Shown here: piece after piece, positions 16,801 through 24,877 of the stretch
Layout of the letters: each line of letters starts with the position of its first letter
Position numbering within the stretch: position 1 is the first letter of the stretch
Assembly (NCBI RefSeq): GCF_013359685.1
Contig: NZ_JABFMV010000003.1
Location: forward strand, 248,001-312,000
Direction: 5' to 3'
Source of the DNA: Leifsonia sp. C5G2
GTDB taxonomy: Bacteria; Actinomycetota; Actinomycetes; Actinomycetales; Microbacteriaceae
Length of the DNA: 64,000 nucleotides
Made by a program: the position numbers and the translations under genes
Notes under the pieces: generated by a model
What the model was told of the DNA's origin: nothing
What the model saw: the letters and a program-made list of their open reading frames with translations, nothing else
Database searches by the model: none

Positions 16801-17367
16801 ATGACGACGCGAGACGACCTGATCGAGGCCACACGGGAGCTCATGTGGGAGCGCGGCTACGGGGCGACGAGCCCGAGGGAGATCCTGGATGCGGCCGGGG
16901 CCGGCAAGGGCAGCATGTACCACCACTTCCAGGGCAAGGAGGCGCTGGCCCAGGCGGCGATCGAGCGCAACACCGAGCAGATGAAGGCCCAGGTGCTGGC
17001 CTCCCTCGGATCGGGGTCTAGCGCCGTCGAGCGGTTGCGCGCGTACCTGACGCGAGACCACGAGGCGGTGCTGAAGGGCTGCCAGTTCGGCCGGCTGGTG
17101 CAGGAGCCCGAAGTGATCGACTCCCCCGCGCTGCGGACCGAGGTCGGCGAGATGTTCGCGTGGATCCGCGGGCAGCTCGCCGCCGTCATCACCGACGGGG
17201 TCGAGAGCGGCGAGTTCCGTGCGGACCTGGACCCGGTCCGCACGGCGGCGACGGTCGCGGCGACTCTGCAGGGCGGCTACGTGCTGGCGCGCGCGGCGCA
17301 GGACGCCTCCGTCTTCGACGATGCGGTCGAGGGCGTGCTGGCCCTGCTCGAAGCAGCGCGCGCGTGA
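16801..17367 (+). CDS. TetR-family regulator of the adjacent MFS exporter
   Basis: A 188-residue repressor. The N-terminal helix-turn-helix reads TSPREILDAAGAGKGSMYHHFQGKEALAQA (about 23-52), the classic TetR pattern. The C-terminal ligand domain contains GCQFGRLVQEPEVIDSPALR, resembling the YxaF/LmrA-type subgroup. The ATG at 16801 fits the family N-terminus. Its stop overlaps the GTG of the MFS gene (GTGA), and a perfect palindrome lies immediately upstream, so it probably represses both genes until a drug-like ligand binds. Confidence 0.92.
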   Translation: MTTRDDLIEATRELMWERGYGATSPREILDAAGAGKGSMYHHFQGKEALAQAAIERNTEQMKAQVLASLGSGSSAVERLRAYLTRDHEAVLKGCQFGRLVQEPEVIDSPALRTEVGEMFAWIRGQLAAVITDGVESGEFRADLDPVRTAATVAATLQGGYVLARAAQDASVFDDAVEGVLALLEAARA

Positions 17368-18737
17368 CCGCGATCGCGGCGCCCGTCCGCACCGCGTGGT
17401 CGGCGCGCGGCTGGGCGATCTACCTGGGCTGGATCGTCATCACCCTGGACGGCAGCGCCCTGAACCTGGCACTCCCCCGGATCGCGGACGACCTGAACGC
17501 GCAGGCGGGAGGGATCTCCTGGGTGGTCGACGCGTACACGCTCCCACTGGCCTCCCTGCTGCTCCTCGGCGGGAGCCTCGGCGACCGGGTCGGCGCCGAG
17601 AGGCTGTTCCGCGTCGGCGCGATCGGCTTCGCCGCGGCCTCCGCTGCGTGCGCGCTCAGCCCGTCGATCGGGGTGCTGATCGCCTGCCGCGCGGCGCAGG
17701 GCCTGTTCGCCGCGCTGCTCCTGCCGATGGTCCTCGCCCTGGTGGGCAAGAGCTTCGACGACCCCGCGCACCGTTCGACCGCCGTGAACATGATGACGGT
17801 CTTCGGTGGCGCCGGGATGGCCGTCGGGCCGTTCCTCGGCGGCCTCCTGACCGACACGGCAGGCTGGCGTGCGGTGTTCTGGCTCACCACGCCGATCGCG
17901 GTCGCCGCGGCCGCTCTCGTCGGCACGGCGGACCGCCCGCGCGCGCGGCGCGACCGCCCTCGCCTCGACCTGGCCGGGCAGCTCACCGGAACCGCCGGAC
18001 TCGTGGCCGTGGTCGCCGGGCTCATCGAGGCGGGCCGGGACGCGAGTGCGCCGCTCACCTGGATCCTCCTCCTGGGCGGCGTGCTGCTGCTCGCCGTCTT
18101 CGTCCTGGTCGAGCACCGCACGAAGACCCCGATCATGCCCCTCGGCGTGTTCCGCAGCCCGGGATTCCCCGGGGCGGTCCTCGGCGGTTTCGCCTTCCAG
18201 TTCGGCGCCTACGGGCTCCAATTCTTCCTCGCCGTGTACATCCAGAGGGCGTGGGGCGTCTCGGCACTCACGGGCGGCCTGCTGCTGGCATCCTTCGCCC
18301 TCGGAACCATCCTGGCCGGCGTGCTCGTCAACCCGGCCCTGCTGCGACGCGGCAACCGCCGGATGATCCTCATCGGATCCGGCGCCGCCGCGGCCGGAAC
18401 CCTGCTGCTGCTCGGCGCGATCGGCGTCCAGCAGTGGTGGGTGCTCGTGGCCGCCGAGTTCATCGTCGGAGCGGGCACCGCGATCTACTCGACCGCGCTG
18501 AACAAGACCGCGAGCGTCTCGCTCGGGGCGGGCTCGGCGGGGCTGGCCTCCGGCATTTACAACACGTCCCGGCAGGTGGGCCAGGCCGTGGGCATCGCGG
18601 TGCTGGGGGCGCTCGCGGCGCTCGCGGATCCCCGTGTCGGGTACGTCGCGGCGGTGGTGGTGATCACCTGCTGCACCGTTGTGATCGCGGGGACGGCGCT
18701 GCGGGCGCCTGCATCAGAGTCCGTCAAGACGGTGTGA
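17364..18737 (+). CDS. MFS multidrug exporter (DHA2/EmrB-QacA-like)
   Basis: A 457-residue membrane protein with about 13-14 hydrophobic segments. MFS motif A is visible as GGSLGDRVGAERLF (about 65-78); the first helix carries LDGSALNLALPRIADDLN, the D1-type motif of DHA2 drug:proton antiporters, and ISWVVDAYTLPLASLLLLGG follows. It starts at a GTG overlapping the TetR stop. Likely exports a toxic organic compound and is induced through the neighbouring TetR. The island-associated broken ABC gene begins 100 bases downstream. Confidence 0.9.
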   Translation: MTAIAAPVRTAWSARGWAIYLGWIVITLDGSALNLALPRIADDLNAQAGGISWVVDAYTLPLASLLLLGGSLGDRVGAERLFRVGAIGFAAASAACALSPSIGVLIACRAAQGLFAALLLPMVLALVGKSFDDPAHRSTAVNMMTVFGGAGMAVGPFLGGLLTDTAGWRAVFWLTTPIAVAAAALVGTADRPRARRDRPRLDLAGQLTGTAGLVAVVAGLIEAGRDASAPLTWILLLGGVLLLAVFVLVEHRTKTPIMPLGVFRSPGFPGAVLGGFAFQFGAYGLQFFLAVYIQRAWGVSALTGGLLLASFALGTILAGVLVNPALLRRGNRRMILIGSGAAAAGTLLLLGAIGVQQWWVLVAAEFIVGAGTAIYSTALNKTASVSLGAGSAGLASGIYNTSRQVGQAVGIAVLGALAALADPRVGYVAAVVVITCCTVVIAGTALRAPASESVKTV

Positions 18738-18779
18738 TTCACCGCCAGCTCGGCGAGAGGGATCCGGAACGCCGCCCAC

Positions 18780-18804
18780 ACGGACATAACGCCACTACGT
18801 CCGT
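18780..18804. promoter_or_regulatory. Orphan TetR-like operator before a broken ABC gene
   Basis: ACGGACATA (18780-18788) and TACGTCCGT (18796-18804) are 9-base arms (8 matching) around 7 bases. Palindromes of this size upstream of drug-type ABC ATPase genes are usually TetR sites. The sequence differs from the operator at 16772, so the cognate regulator is probably a different protein, not present here. Confidence 0.5.
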
Positions 18805-18836
18805 AACCTAGCGCCCGCGGGCGGAAAGGGGCATCG

Positions 18837-18977
18837 ATGCAACCGATCGAGGTGCGAGGGCTGACGAATTTATTCGCCGGGGTCGCCGTGGTCGACGATC
18901 TCAGTCTGACAATCGCCGCGGGCGAGGTGTTCGCCCTGGGGCCGAACGTGCGGGGAAGACCAGAACCGTGGAGACCG
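18837..18977 (+). pseudogene. Truncated, frameshifted ABC-transporter ATPase remnant
   Basis: The ATG at 18837 (AAAGGGG upstream) opens a typical drug-exporter ATPase N-terminus: IEVRGLTNLFAGVAVVDDLSLTIAAGEVFAL then GPN. At about 18947 one base is missing from the Walker A codons. Inserting a base restores GPNGAGKTRTVET. One leucine codon before GPN is also missing relative to the usual FALLGPNG. No later part of the ATPase gene (Q-loop, ABC signature, Walker B) exists in the window; foreign-looking lower-GC sequence follows. The frame happens to stay open into the PIN-like gene, but that is not a real fusion. It marks the left junction of the island. Confidence 0.75.
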
Positions 18978-19088
18978 AACCATGGCGACCGCCAGCGACC
19001 GCGAGTGAAGTTGAAACGGTCTGGCATCGGGCTTCAAGGTCCGGGAGACTGGAGCGATAAAGCAGACTCGGCGCATGGAAGGCAGAGC

Positions 19089-20627
19089 GTGGGAGAGACA
19101 CCAGCAGGGCGAGGCCTTTACGACGGTTTCGAGGGCTACCGCGACCCAACCGAAGACGAAGTGCTGGCTCTCCTGGAAACTTGCCCCATCATCCTAGACA
19201 CCAATGTCCTCCTGGACATTTACGGATTCGAGGAACCAGCCCGCGTGCTAGCTCTGGACGTGCTGGATTCCATACGATCTCGCCTATGGGTGCCGCATCA
19301 GGTGATGCGAGAGTTCTGGCGCAACCGCCACTCCGTGATCGCCGGGATCTCATCCCCTGTCCAGCCGATCGACGCCGTACGCGGCGAGTTACTCGCGATT
19401 GTCAACTCGCTTCGCCCCGATCGCGAACGACCTGAAGAGATTCAATCCATGAGGGAGACGGTTGAAACTCAACTAGACGAGTTAGCAGAAGCGATCAGCA
19501 AGGCGCGAGGGAATCCTCTCAACATCGCGCAGATCCTTACCGACACAAGCCTCGATCCGGTGCTAGCTCGGTTGGAAGGCGTCCTTAGAGGACGAGTAGG
19601 ACGGCCGTTAGGCGACGACGAGCCTTCACTGATCCAAGCGGGGCTGAAGCGGTTTGCAGTGAAGATCCCGCCCGGATACATGGATGCGGAGGATAAAGCC
19701 GACCAGCTTCCTGAACAAGGCACCGGCGATTATCTCTTGTGGGAGCAAACACTGCGGTATGTATCGGAACTTCAGGCTTCTTCCGACGCGTTTGTGATCG
19801 TCACCAACGACGCGAAGGAGGATTGGCGGATCAATGTCGCGAATCTCAAGAAGCGGGCACTCGGCGTCCGCCCAGAGCTTGTTGCGGAAGCCCTCGACCG
19901 CACGGGTCGCCGACTTGTATTGCTCCAACAGAGCGATTTCTATCGCCTCATGTCGCGAATCCGGCCCGGTGACCAAGCCGCCTCCGACTCCCTGGTCGAG
20001 GCCAGCGCATTAGGTAGCCACGATGATGGTCTCACCGAATCAGAGTGGACGGAGGCCGCGTACAAGCGCCTTCTCCATGAGCTTAGAGAGGCCGGCAATC
20101 AGGTCCAGGCAGACATCGTCTCTATCGCAGCGCAGAGCGGCGGGTTCATCTCACGCGCCAAGATCTACGAGTATGCCGGGTACGCCGAAGATCGATCGCT
20201 GAGGCGCTTTGCCATGCCCGCACAGCGGGTTGCCTTATCTCTCGTCGAGAGCGAACTCCTGTCAGAAGATGCCCCGACGCCGCTGGAGGCAATATATGAG
20301 GGCCCTGGCAAGGCAGTCGGCTACCGCGTCCCGCGCGAGTTCGTGAAGTACGAAGCACAGCGCGACGAGCAGCCGACGTGGGTGCGAGCGGCAGCAACCG
20401 TTGCGGCGACATCCCCCGAACGCGTCTGGACCGTCAACGAGTTGGTATCCGAGATCCGCAGACTGGGGATTCGAGACGTGTCCGTCGCGAGAACTCCTGA
20501 AGCGACCCTTCGTCGTGATCTGTCCTTGCGAGACGGAACGTACTTCGAGCATGTTGGAAGCGGCTTCAGGCTCCGCTCGGATGTTCGTGGAACCCTTCCG
20601 GGTTCGGACGACAAACCGCCGGGATAG
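19089..20627 (+). CDS. PIN-like (PIN_8/DUF4935 type) nuclease of a putative defence island
   Basis: A 512-residue protein started at a GTG (19089) with GGAAGG 9 bases upstream. The N-terminal 260 residues match PIN-like domains: RGLYDGFEGYRDPTEDEV, IILDTNVLLDIY with Asp37, RLWVPHQVMREFWRNR with Glu75, PPGYMDAEDKAD...GDYLLWEQ with Asp214, and FVIVTNDAKEDW with Asp241, so all four acidic residues of a metal-dependent RNase/nuclease core are present. A helical insertion (115-190) separates them. Residues 330-512 contain two winged-helix-like segments, the last being TVNELVSEIRRLGIRDVSVA. It converges on the methylase-ParB-nuclease operon and shares its lower GC. Likely an RNA- or DNA-cleaving effector; whether it functions with the operon is unknown. 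Confidence 0.82.
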   Translation: MGETPAGRGLYDGFEGYRDPTEDEVLALLETCPIILDTNVLLDIYGFEEPARVLALDVLDSIRSRLWVPHQVMREFWRNRHSVIAGISSPVQPIDAVRGELLAIVNSLRPDRERPEEIQSMRETVETQLDELAEAISKARGNPLNIAQILTDTSLDPVLARLEGVLRGRVGRPLGDDEPSLIQAGLKRFAVKIPPGYMDAEDKADQLPEQGTGDYLLWEQTLRYVSELQASSDAFVIVTNDAKEDWRINVANLKKRALGVRPELVAEALDRTGRRLVLLQQSDFYRLMSRIRPGDQAASDSLVEASALGSHDDGLTESEWTEAAYKRLLHELREAGNQVQADIVSIAAQSGGFISRAKIYEYAGYAEDRSLRRFAMPAQRVALSLVESELLSEDAPTPLEAIYEGPGKAVGYRVPREFVKYEAQRDEQPTWVRAAATVAATSPERVWTVNELVSEIRRLGIRDVSVARTPEATLRRDLSLRDGTYFEHVGSGFRLRSDVRGTLPGSDDKPPG

Positions 20628-20648
20628 GCTCCCCACGAAGTGGGGGCC
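20627..20648 (+). terminator. Terminator hairpin of the PIN-like gene
   Basis: GGC (20627-20629) plus CCCCAC (20631-20636) pair with GTGGGG (20640-20645) plus GCC (20646-20648) around a GAA loop, with one bulged T. It begins at the last base of the stop codon. The remaining 127 bases up to the convergent nuclease gene show no gene. Confidence 0.6.
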
Positions 20649-20775
20649 CCAAGAGCTACTGGCGATCGCGACGTAACAGAGTCGATTGGCCTGGACTGCG
20701 GCCCCCAGATCGTACGAAGCAGGAGAGTTAATCGCGCTTCAAGCATTGCGTAATTCTGATCCGCTTGCGGTCCGC

Positions 20776-21735
20776 CTAGCGAAGCATGGCTTGTCGAACA
20801 ATGATCTCGAACTCCGCGTCGACGTCGTCTGCTGCAAGCATGTTCTCTAGTTGAGCGCGATCAATCATCACAACGCAGATTTCCTGCGTCGAGAACCGCA
20901 GCTCCTGCATCCGGGCGTCATCGGTGAAGCCTCCGAGCGACACCAACACGGCTATGCGCGCTGTACCGCGTTTGGTCTGAAGTTTCGTAATTAGCGTGGA
21001 CACCATCGGCTGCGATGCCTTGTCGGACCGATTCTTTGCTTCGACGAGGATGAATGGGACTCCGGACTTCTGCCAGACTCTGGAACTGAAGTTGTCAATC
21101 TGGAGAACCAGATCGATCTCCTCTGTCTCGTTCCGGTAGTTGCGCTCGACCACCTTCAGATCACGGATCTGAGCGAATGTAAATGCGAGCAGTGCCTCCA
21201 GCCGTCGACCTTTCTCCTGCGACGTTCCTTCGCCAATTCGCGACCAAATTACCTTCGCGATGTGCCTGCGGAGATCCGGCGAGACTGGCGCCTCAACGTC
21301 CGCAAGCGCAACGAGGACGGACTTGGGGTCGAGCTGCCTGGTCGTGACATAGTCGTCGAGCACGATCACGTCCGCGTCGACACCCACCAGCAGTTCCACA
21401 AGCCCCGGCCTGAACAAGGCAGCAAGGGTCAATGCCAGTGTTGGCCTGATGCCACGCTCCGCTGCAAGACCGAGGCGATCGCGCACATATCGCGGAAGTT
21501 CATCTTGCAGAAATACATAAAGAAGACGCGTTCCGTCGTTCGAGACAGCGTTCGGCTTCCAACGCTTACTTCCGAGGTCCAGCTCCGTGCCTTCGACCCA
21601 GTCCTGTCCCTTGATGCTCGCATAGATACGGGCTTCTGCTGCCTCAACGTCCGCAACACCTACGGGTTTACCTTGGGACGGTTCGTCGACGATCTCTTCC
21701 ACGAGCGCGCCCTCTAACTCAGCTGTTCTGCTCAT
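20776..21735 (-). CDS. PD-(D/E)xK restriction-endonuclease-like protein
   Basis: A 319-residue protein. Residues 165-290 form a restriction-endonuclease-like core of Mrr type: conserved Glu180 in KGRRLEALLAFTF, Asp208 in ETEEIDLVLQ, and the ExK pair Glu232/Lys234 in PFILVEAKNRSD, followed by a typical helix-strand pattern (STLITKLQTKRGTARIAVLVSLGGF). The N-terminal 150 residues are helical and not recognised; they may recognise DNA or bind the partner. It is the last gene of the three-gene operon and overlaps the ParB-like gene by 17 bases. Likely the cleaving subunit of a modification-dependent or protected restriction system. Confidence 0.83.
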   Translation of the reverse strand: MSRTAELEGALVEEIVDEPSQGKPVGVADVEAAEARIYASIKGQDWVEGTELDLGSKRWKPNAVSNDGTRLLYVFLQDELPRYVRDRLGLAAERGIRPTLALTLAALFRPGLVELLVGVDADVIVLDDYVTTRQLDPKSVLVALADVEAPVSPDLRRHIAKVIWSRIGEGTSQEKGRRLEALLAFTFAQIRDLKVVERNYRNETEEIDLVLQIDNFSSRVWQKSGVPFILVEAKNRSDKASQPMVSTLITKLQTKRGTARIAVLVSLGGFTDDARMQELRFSTQEICVVMIDRAQLENMLAADDVDAEFEIIVRQAMLR

Positions 21736-22726
21736 CCGCGTCTATAAGCGCCGTGACGTGCTGAACCAGTTCGCGTCCGAGACGGCGCACCTCGTCGTGG
21801 TCCGAAGTGCCGGCAGTCTTCGTCAGGAGCCGCGCGAACACCGCGACCATCGTCGAAGTACGACGTCCGAGCTTGTCGACCTCCACCATCATCTGAACGG
21901 TCTCTTCGTAGGCGTCGTCGATCGTCGCCTCAGGCTTCTCGATTAGATCGCGGATCGACGTGTCGAGAGTGGAGCTGCCAGTGCCGTTCGACTGTGCATC
22001 TTGAGCCGCGAACTTGATGATCGGCGAAACCTTGCGCAGGCTGACCGTGTCCGTAATCACCTGATCGAGGCGCTTTTGAACGAAGGCGCCGCTTACGCGG
22101 TCCTCGCCGTACTCGTCAAGGATCGCGGGTCGATTGTTGCGCATGGCATCGATAACGTTCTTCTTCAACTCCCAGAAGAAGTTGAGAGGGATCGTCTCAT
22201 CGCGGATGTAGTCCTGCCATTGCCCTGGCAGGGTAACGACATATCGGAGTTGCCGCACTCGTTCAATAGACAAGCCCGTGAGGTCGCGCAGCTCGCTGTC
22301 ATTCGGTTCTTGGCCGCTTGATTCTTTGATCTCGTCGGCAAGCTTCTGGAGGGCTTTCGCCGTCGGAATATCGCGCCATGGCTCCCGAATGAGGTGGATG
22401 TTGAACATCTGCTGGAGCACTTCGCGCTCGCTACGTTCGGTAGTGATAAGCGCGGGGATCTTGCTATGACCGAGATCCCGGGCACACCGAAAGCGGCGTT
22501 CCCCGTCGACTAGAACGTACTTGCCCTCTTTGGGATAGACGACGATGGGAACGAGCACACCCTCAAGGTCGATGGAGTCGGTGAGCCTGTCCAATTCGTC
22601 TTGAGGAAAGTCCAAGCGCGGGTTTTGAGCGTTGGGAATGACATCGGAGACGTTCAACTCGCGTAGCTCCGCAGTGACATTCTGAGGCGTCTTAGTTTGC
22701 GTTTCTGCTTCAGACGAGACAGACAT
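21719..22726 (-). CDS. ParB-type CTPase-fold / HTH protein in a restriction-like operon
   Basis: A 335-residue homologue of ParB/Noc. Box I-like SDVIPNAQNPRLDFPQDEL (28-45), the nucleotide motif VDGERRFRCARDLG (73-86; GERR at 75-78), the third box NIHLIREPWRDIPTAKALQKL (109-129) and a KorB-like helix-turn-helix ELRDLTGLSIERVRQLRYVV (145-164) are all in the usual order. The C-terminal 120 residues are unlike the ParB dimer domain. No ParA gene or parS cluster is nearby, so segregation is unlikely. It sits between a methyltransferase and a nuclease gene with 17-base overlaps on both sides, arguing for a stoichiometric complex. A role as a DNA-sliding or targeting factor for the nuclease is inference. 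Confidence 0.85.
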   Translation of the reverse strand: MSVSSEAETQTKTPQNVTAELRELNVSDVIPNAQNPRLDFPQDELDRLTDSIDLEGVLVPIVVYPKEGKYVLVDGERRFRCARDLGHSKIPALITTERSEREVLQQMFNIHLIREPWRDIPTAKALQKLADEIKESSGQEPNDSELRDLTGLSIERVRQLRYVVTLPGQWQDYIRDETIPLNFFWELKKNVIDAMRNNRPAILDEYGEDRVSGAFVQKRLDQVITDTVSLRKVSPIIKFAAQDAQSNGTGSSTLDTSIRDLIEKPEATIDDAYEETVQMMVEVDKLGRRTSTMVAVFARLLTKTAGTSDHDEVRRLGRELVQHVTALIDADEQNS

Positions 22727-23912
22727 AGAGATTCTCCGTTGCCGACTTCTTGGATGCGCCCGTAGAGGCGCCCATCGTTGAGTGATTCGCGGTGTATGAC
22801 CGAGTCTGAACGTTCCCGAAGTACTGGAGGGCTATCTCGACAACCGTGACGCCTGCATCACCGAGTAGCCCGCTCGACGGGTAGCTAATGACCAAAGGGA
22901 CGCGCATGCGCGAGACATTGCGGCAAAGATCATGGAATGAGGCAACAACAGCAGACTTCAGCGAGAAGCCCGTTGTGAATCGATCCGACCGGTTTCGACC
23001 AGCGCCACTAGAGTCCGGATAGTCATAGCGATATAGCGTTTCGTAGAGGTGGTAGTACCGGCTGTACTGATCCTTCGTGTATGGCGGATCTGCATACACG
23101 GTGCCGATATCGCGAAGCTCTCCCCCGCTCACAAGGTCGAGGGCGTCCCCAACGTAGACGGAGTTACCTCGCCTCCATGACTTTGTACCGACCTGGGAAA
23201 CCGTATCAAGCGCCAAACAAAACTCATCCCAAATTGAGCGAGTCCATGTGCGGACAATTCGTGCGTGGGCCGAGTCGGAGTTCGGGCGAAGAAATTGAGC
23301 AGTGTGGCCCGGCGCATTTACGAGAACGGACGCTGCGGCGATCCAGGCTGCCAACATCCAGTCACGATCTTCTAGGTGCGAATCGGCATCAATTGCTGCG
23401 CGCGCGGCGTCCAACTGAACAGCTTGGCGGAGGCTGAGATATCCAGCGGAGAAGTACAGGCTTGCCAAGGCGTAATGATCTGACCCGCTCGACTCGGCGG
23501 CAGCCCTCGCGGTGCGTCGCCGCGCAGTAGAGTTCCCGACATGTTGCGCCTTGCCCATGTAAGTAAGCAGGTCCGTCCGTGAACCCTCAAGCGCTGCGAC
23601 CTCGCTATTCAGCTCAGTCGAGTACAGCAATTCCAGCTCCCGAAGCCGCGCTTCGTATACAGGCTTGAGCCGCTCGATTACATCCGCCGACGTCGTTTCG
23701 CGGTCGGGACCCGTGAAACGCGCGCGCGACAAGGCGGCGGTGAAACTCATCGCATCGTTGGTAACAACCGATGCAGTTTCCTGCAAGCTCTCAGCTACAC
23801 TACCCATGCCGGAAAACAGGTCGACCACACGCCCGGCAGGCTTTAGCTCGGCTATAGCGTCGCGTACATGGTCCGCCATGTGGCGCTTCGTCCCCATGTA
23901 CCGAACAACCAC
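22710..23912 (-). CDS. D12-class N6-adenine DNA methyltransferase
   Basis: A 400-residue methyltransferase. The GTG at 23912 has AGGAGG 5 bases upstream, which decides the start; the frame is open far upstream but without coding character. RYMGTKRHMADHVRDAI at residues 4-20 is the usual opening of Dam/D12 enzymes, VVDLFSGMGSVAESL (about 29-43) is the SAM-binding FxGxG motif, and VYADPPYTKDQYSRYYHLYETL (DPPY near 276-279) is the catalytic motif. The 230 residues between the two motifs include the target-recognition region and are longer than in 270-residue Dam proteins. It is the first gene of the operon and overlaps the ParB-like gene. It would mark host DNA against the downstream nuclease. 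Confidence 0.88.
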   Translation of the reverse strand: MVVRYMGTKRHMADHVRDAIAELKPAGRVVDLFSGMGSVAESLQETASVVTNDAMSFTAALSRARFTGPDRETTSADVIERLKPVYEARLRELELLYSTELNSEVAALEGSRTDLLTYMGKAQHVGNSTARRRTARAAAESSGSDHYALASLYFSAGYLSLRQAVQLDAARAAIDADSHLEDRDWMLAAWIAAASVLVNAPGHTAQFLRPNSDSAHARIVRTWTRSIWDEFCLALDTVSQVGTKSWRRGNSVYVGDALDLVSGGELRDIGTVYADPPYTKDQYSRYYHLYETLYRYDYPDSSGAGRNRSDRFTTGFSLKSAVVASFHDLCRNVSRMRVPLVISYPSSGLLGDAGVTVVEIALQYFGNVQTRSYTANHSTMGASTGASKKSATENLYVCLV

Positions 23913-24555
23913 AAACGCCTCCTGTCGACGGAACCTCCGCTCAAACCGTATCCCCCACCACAGACAGCAACGTACGGACTCGCCGGTTGCCTTGACACTA
24001 CTGAGTCTTACGTGGTGTGCCTGGCCAAACCCGGTCGGTTCCACCCGCCTGACCGGGGCACGAGCGAGCTGGATTAGGTTCGCCGGACGGGCCCAAACGA
24101 GCTTGGCCGCCTTCAGGGTAAGCAACCGGACCAATAGGTGACCCAGCCTCGGCCCCCGTGCTGCATGATCGTGGCGCAAACCCCATCGGCGTAGAGACAG
24201 GGCACCGCCATGAGGACCGAACCGAGGCGACCGCCCTGCGCGGAGCGCATCGAGCAAGGGGTTCATGGGAGCGTGGCGGAGTGCACGGTAAGTTCTTGCG
24301 CTCAGTGAAGTATGCCGGCCTCATATTAGCCGTCATAGCGCGACGCTAGTTGCCTGGTGCAGGCAACTACCAAAGGAGAGTCCTCACAGAGCCGTCCCGC
24401 AGGATCTCTTTAGGAGGCCCAGACGAGAAACCTACTCACGCCTTGGCGTTTGGGCACGGCTGCGCCCCACCCGCTACCCCAGACGCCGAGCCTCGCAGAG
24501 CGAGGATCATCGCCCGGGGCCCCTCGCGGGCGGGGACCCCGGTAGTCCGCAGCGA
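23913..24555. other. Gene-free right edge of the island
   Basis: About 640 bases between the methyltransferase start and the tRNA-Pro terminator. No frame here has a convincing ribosome site plus coding character. It should contain the promoter of the methyltransferase operon; TACGGT (minus strand, near 23950) is a possible -10 box. Near the right end lie a 23-base operator-like palindrome followed by AAAGGAGAG but no usual start codon in place, and a hairpin CCTCGC/GCGAGG at 24491-24505. The base composition returns to high GC near 24470, so the island boundary is probably between 24300 and 24470. Confidence 0.5.
24347..24369. promoter_or_regulatory. Orphan 23-base palindrome, MarR-type operator candidate
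   Basis: TAGTTGCCTG (24347-24356) and CAGGCAACTA (24360-24369) are perfect 10-base arms around GTG. GTTGCC...GGCAAC elements with an AT edge resemble operators of MarR-family regulators. A ribosome-site-like AAAGGAGAG follows at 24372, but no ATG/GTG/TTG stands at the expected distance and no regulator or transporter gene follows, so this looks like the relict front end of a deleted gene. Confidence 0.45.
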
Positions 24556-24622
24556 GTTCTGAAATGACAAGAGGCCAGGTTGCTCGCAGAGCGAGCCACC
24601 TGGCCTCTTGTCATTTCAGAAC
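24556..24622 (-). terminator. Very long hairpin terminator of tRNA-Pro
   Basis: Perfect 25-base arms (24556-24580 and 24598-24622) enclose a second perfect hairpin GCTCGC-AGA-GCGAGC (24582-24596). It begins one base past the tRNA 3' end on the minus strand. The arm sequence ends in a moderately T-rich stretch on the minus strand, compatible with termination of the tRNA transcript and, since it is symmetric, of any transcript arriving from the island. Confidence 0.7.
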
Positions 24623-24623
24623 G

Positions 24624-24697
<74 letters not shown>

Positions 24698-24877
24698 TTC
24701 ACCGCACCGCGGAGCGGCGAGGCAACTCGACCATCCTACCGTGTCGGCGGAGGGGCGGCGGACACCGACGACTTCGTGCCGGCGGGACGAGCGCACCACC
24801 CGAAGGCACGCCCATCCCACCGGCACTGCGCCGCTGCGCACCGAAGACGGCGCGCGCGGGCGCCCGGACGTGTCCCA

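Noticed and set aside
18837-20627. One continuous reading frame joining the ABC-ATPase start to the PIN-like domain
   Set aside because: The ATPase part is frameshifted in Walker A and the PIN-like protein has its own GTG with ribosome site at 19089; the join is a chance open frame.
21719-22726. Chromosome- or plasmid-partition parB gene
   Set aside because: No partner parA nearby, atypical C-terminus, and overlaps with methylase and nuclease genes.
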